Shown here piece by piece: positions 47,851 to 48,868 of a stretch of DNA of 48,868 bases. The position numbers and the translations under genes were made by a program. This stretch comes from Planctomycetota bacterium. GTDB taxonomy: Bacteria; Planctomycetota; JACOTG01; JAJDCM01. Positions within the stretch are counted from its first letter, which is position 1, and every line of letters starts with the position of its first letter. Under the pieces are notes generated by a model, which was not told where the DNA came from, did no database searches, and saw only the letters and a list, made by a program, of their open reading frames with translations. Where the stretch lies: contig JAJDCM010000100.1 in the NCBI GenBank assembly GCA_029260825.1, forward strand, positions 1-48,868, given 5' to 3'.

Positions 47851-48291
47851 ATGAGGAGTCTGAAGCAGGCTCGACCGGAACTTGATGTCGAATCCCTCGA
47901 GCGCACTCGGCGACTGATGGACGCCCATACTCGTGATTGTCTGGTAAGCGACTATGAAGATCTCATTCCGAGCCTTCACCTCCCCGACCCGAACGACCGC
48001 CATGTTCTTGCTGCGGCAATCCGAACTCGGGCTCATGTAATCGTGACCTTCAACCTCAAGGACTTTCCTGGCGATTACCTGAGTAAGTACGGGATTGAGG
48101 CTCAACATCCAGATGAGTTCGTCTTTCATCTTCTCGATCTGTCTCCAGGGGACGTCTGCGCAGCTGTGAAGCGGCAGCGTGCGGCACTTACGAAACCGAG
48201 GTTCTCGGTCGCCGAGTTTCTTGACATTCTTGAGCGGATGCAGCTGCCGACGACCGTCAGTCGTTTGCGTGACTATTCGGGTTTGCTTTGA
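47851..48291 (+). CDS. PIN-domain toxin lacking its N-terminus (probably a broken gene)
   Basis: The first start codon in frame is ATG 47851, giving 146 residues, but homologous sequence (LTDLYRARWSAEIHREW) continues upstream in the same frame to about 47800, where it runs directly out of the antitoxin's last codons. What is missing is the first strand of the PIN fold, normally DANVLYPAPLRD-like, which carries the first metal-binding Asp. The remainder is typical: CLVSDYEDLIPSLHLPDPNDRHV, VIVTFNLKDFP and YGIEAQHPDEF. An in-frame or frame-shifting deletion of ~20-25 codons at the antitoxin-toxin junction explains this. The product is unlikely to be an active nuclease, leaving the antitoxin orphaned. 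Confidence 0.75.
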   Translation: MRSLKQARPELDVESLERTRRLMDAHTRDCLVSDYEDLIPSLHLPDPNDRHVLAAAIRTRAHVIVTFNLKDFPGDYLSKYGIEAQHPDEFVFHLLDLSPGDVCAAVKRQRAALTKPRFSVAEFLDILERMQLPTTVSRLRDYSGLL

Positions 48292-48546
48292 ATGGCGTCC
48301 ATGAACCTTGCGTTGGTGCCGCTCTGAAGTGACAGGCCTCGGGGCCGACGATTGTCGAGCTCATCTGGCGTTTCGGTTACCGAAAGGTTACGTTTCCTCT
48401 TCAGGTTCTCTTCATCTGGCCTGTGAACACCGTGAAGGTGAGGTCGGCTGGCACTCATCTTGCAAAGGAGTCTTGGTTGTGTGGTTTTTTCTTGACGGTA
48501 CTGTGGGGCACCGCAGCCCCAGATTGAAACATAGGGACGCGGTCTG
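48292..48546. other. Control region of the second FG-GAP gene
   Basis: It holds a near-palindrome TTTCGGT/ACCGAAA (48371-48385), CGAC/GTCG (48346-48357), the sigma-54 promoter at 48449 and, in the leader, a hairpin TGGGGC/GCCCCA (48504-48521). The palindrome centre is about 97 bases upstream of the predicted start, a usual distance for an enhancer-binding protein site. Confidence 0.45.
48449..48464 (+). promoter_or_regulatory. Consensus sigma-54 -24/-12 promoter
   Basis: TGGCAC, five bases, TTGCA: a perfect match to the TGGCAC-N5-TTGCW consensus, with GG (48450-48451) and GC (48462-48463) ten bases apart. The start near 48475 is ~72 bases before the ATG of the exported FG-GAP protein. Confidence 0.8.
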
Positions 48547-48868
48547 ATGGAGGTTCAGTCGGTGATATCGGTAGCCTTGCGACTTACGTGTGTCCTGTTC
48601 TTCATGTTCTGGCTCAACCCGGCAGGGAATGCTCAGTCTCCTCTCTTTGCGGGAACAGGCCAAACAGACCTGGAAGGACTGGGGGCGTCTGTCGGTGCTC
48701 GTGGCGACATGGATGGAGACGGTCTTTCGGACGTTGTTACCGGAGCTCCGGCATTTGACGGAGCGCCGGGAATTGACAGTGGCCGTGTTGACGTTCTCTC
48801 GGCGGCGACCGAGGATGTCGTTTATTCCCTGTTCGGTCAAACAGCGGGGGATCGTTTCGGGGAGTCCG
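48547..48868 (+). CDS. Exported FG-GAP repeat protein, 3' end outside the window
   Basis: ATG at 48547 begins a signal peptide (VALRLTCVLFFMFWLNPAGNA, cleavage likely after GNA). About 80 residues of mature protein are visible and include one full FG-GAP unit, GDMDGDGLSDVVTGAP, preceded by LEGLGASV and followed by the start of a second unit (QTAGDRFGES). The phrasing is like that of the FG-GAP protein at the left edge of the window, so the two are probably paralogues. The ribosome site is weak. The promoter is sigma-54-like. Confidence 0.8.
   Translation, partial: MEVQSVISVALRLTCVLFFMFWLNPAGNAQSPLFAGTGQTDLEGLGASVGARGDMDGDGLSDVVTGAPAFDGAPGIDSGRVDVLSAATEDVVYSLFGQTAGDRFGES

Noticed and set aside
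1..48868. tRNA, rRNA, CRISPR array, insertion sequence or prophage
   Set aside because: I looked for T-loop motifs, repeat-spacer series, transposase motifs and phage structural genes and saw none that I could support.

Overview
The window looks like a planctomycete-type genome (phylum Planctomycetota or a close PVC relative). Reasons: an ECF sigma factor of the long planctomycete type translationally coupled to a Ser/Thr kinase with TPRs, FG-GAP repeat secreted proteins, exported HEAT-repeat and LamG/CARDB/PKD proteins, and an FHA-GAF-AAA+ regulator. The assignment is inference; there is no rRNA, tRNA or CRISPR array that I can recognise. TGA is used as a normal stop (for example at 12502, 7258 and 41738).

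Layout. 1-1.6 kb: 3' part of an FG-GAP protein. 1.6-5.2 kb (minus): an enhancer-binding regulator followed by a GT-C membrane glycosyltransferase. 5.5-6.1 kb: a small secreted basic protein made of three 40-residue repeats. 6.6-9.8 kb: ECF sigma factor plus kinase. 9.8-17.5 kb (minus): cysteine desulfurase, a 1259-residue serine hydroxymethyltransferase/aminomethyltransferase fusion, and a coupled exported protein. 17.6-18.3 kb: a structured RNA and a DUF6122 membrane protein. 18.3-22.8 kb (minus): MocR regulator, pdxS, pdxT, aspartate aminotransferase, i.e. PLP synthesis next to several PLP enzymes. 23-29 kb: exported thioredoxin-like/HEAT protein, MscS channel, small lipoprotein and a set of short stress-type membrane proteins. 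28.7-35.6 kb (minus): NYN nuclease, radical SAM/SPASM enzyme, and an operon of two large exported proteins, one with an HExxH motif. 35.7-36.0 kb: a predicted small RNA. 36-40 kb: signal peptidase I, acylphosphatase, TPR protein, ROK kinase. 40.1-43.4 kb: a three-gene operon of a long coiled-coil protein, a 46-residue protein and an actin-like ATPase with a disordered N-terminus. 44.2-47.2 kb: a small hypothetical and an exported HEAT protein interrupted by an in-frame TGA. 47.3-48.3 kb: an antitoxin and a truncated PIN toxin. 48.5 kb to the end: the start of a second FG-GAP protein.

Three observations stand out. (1) At least five intergenic sequences match the sigma-54 -24/-12 promoter with exact GG-N10-GC spacing, all on the plus strand (5490, 23082, 35706, 45045, 48449; a sixth, weaker, at 44057). 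Four precede genes for exported proteins and one precedes no gene but a multi-hairpin RNA ending in a strong intrinsic terminator. The regulator at 3280-5175 belongs to the sigma-54 activator family yet lacks a recognisable GAFTGA loop. (2) The coiled-coil/46-aa/actin-like operon looks like an undescribed cytoskeletal module. (3) A strong sigma-70 promoter at 17622 drives an RNA carrying a 16-base perfect complement of the usual 16S rRNA 3' end and ending in a branched terminator.

Starts were moved from the longest ORF to internal ATG/GTG/TTG codons where a Shine-Dalgarno sequence, signal peptide or family N-terminus supports it.
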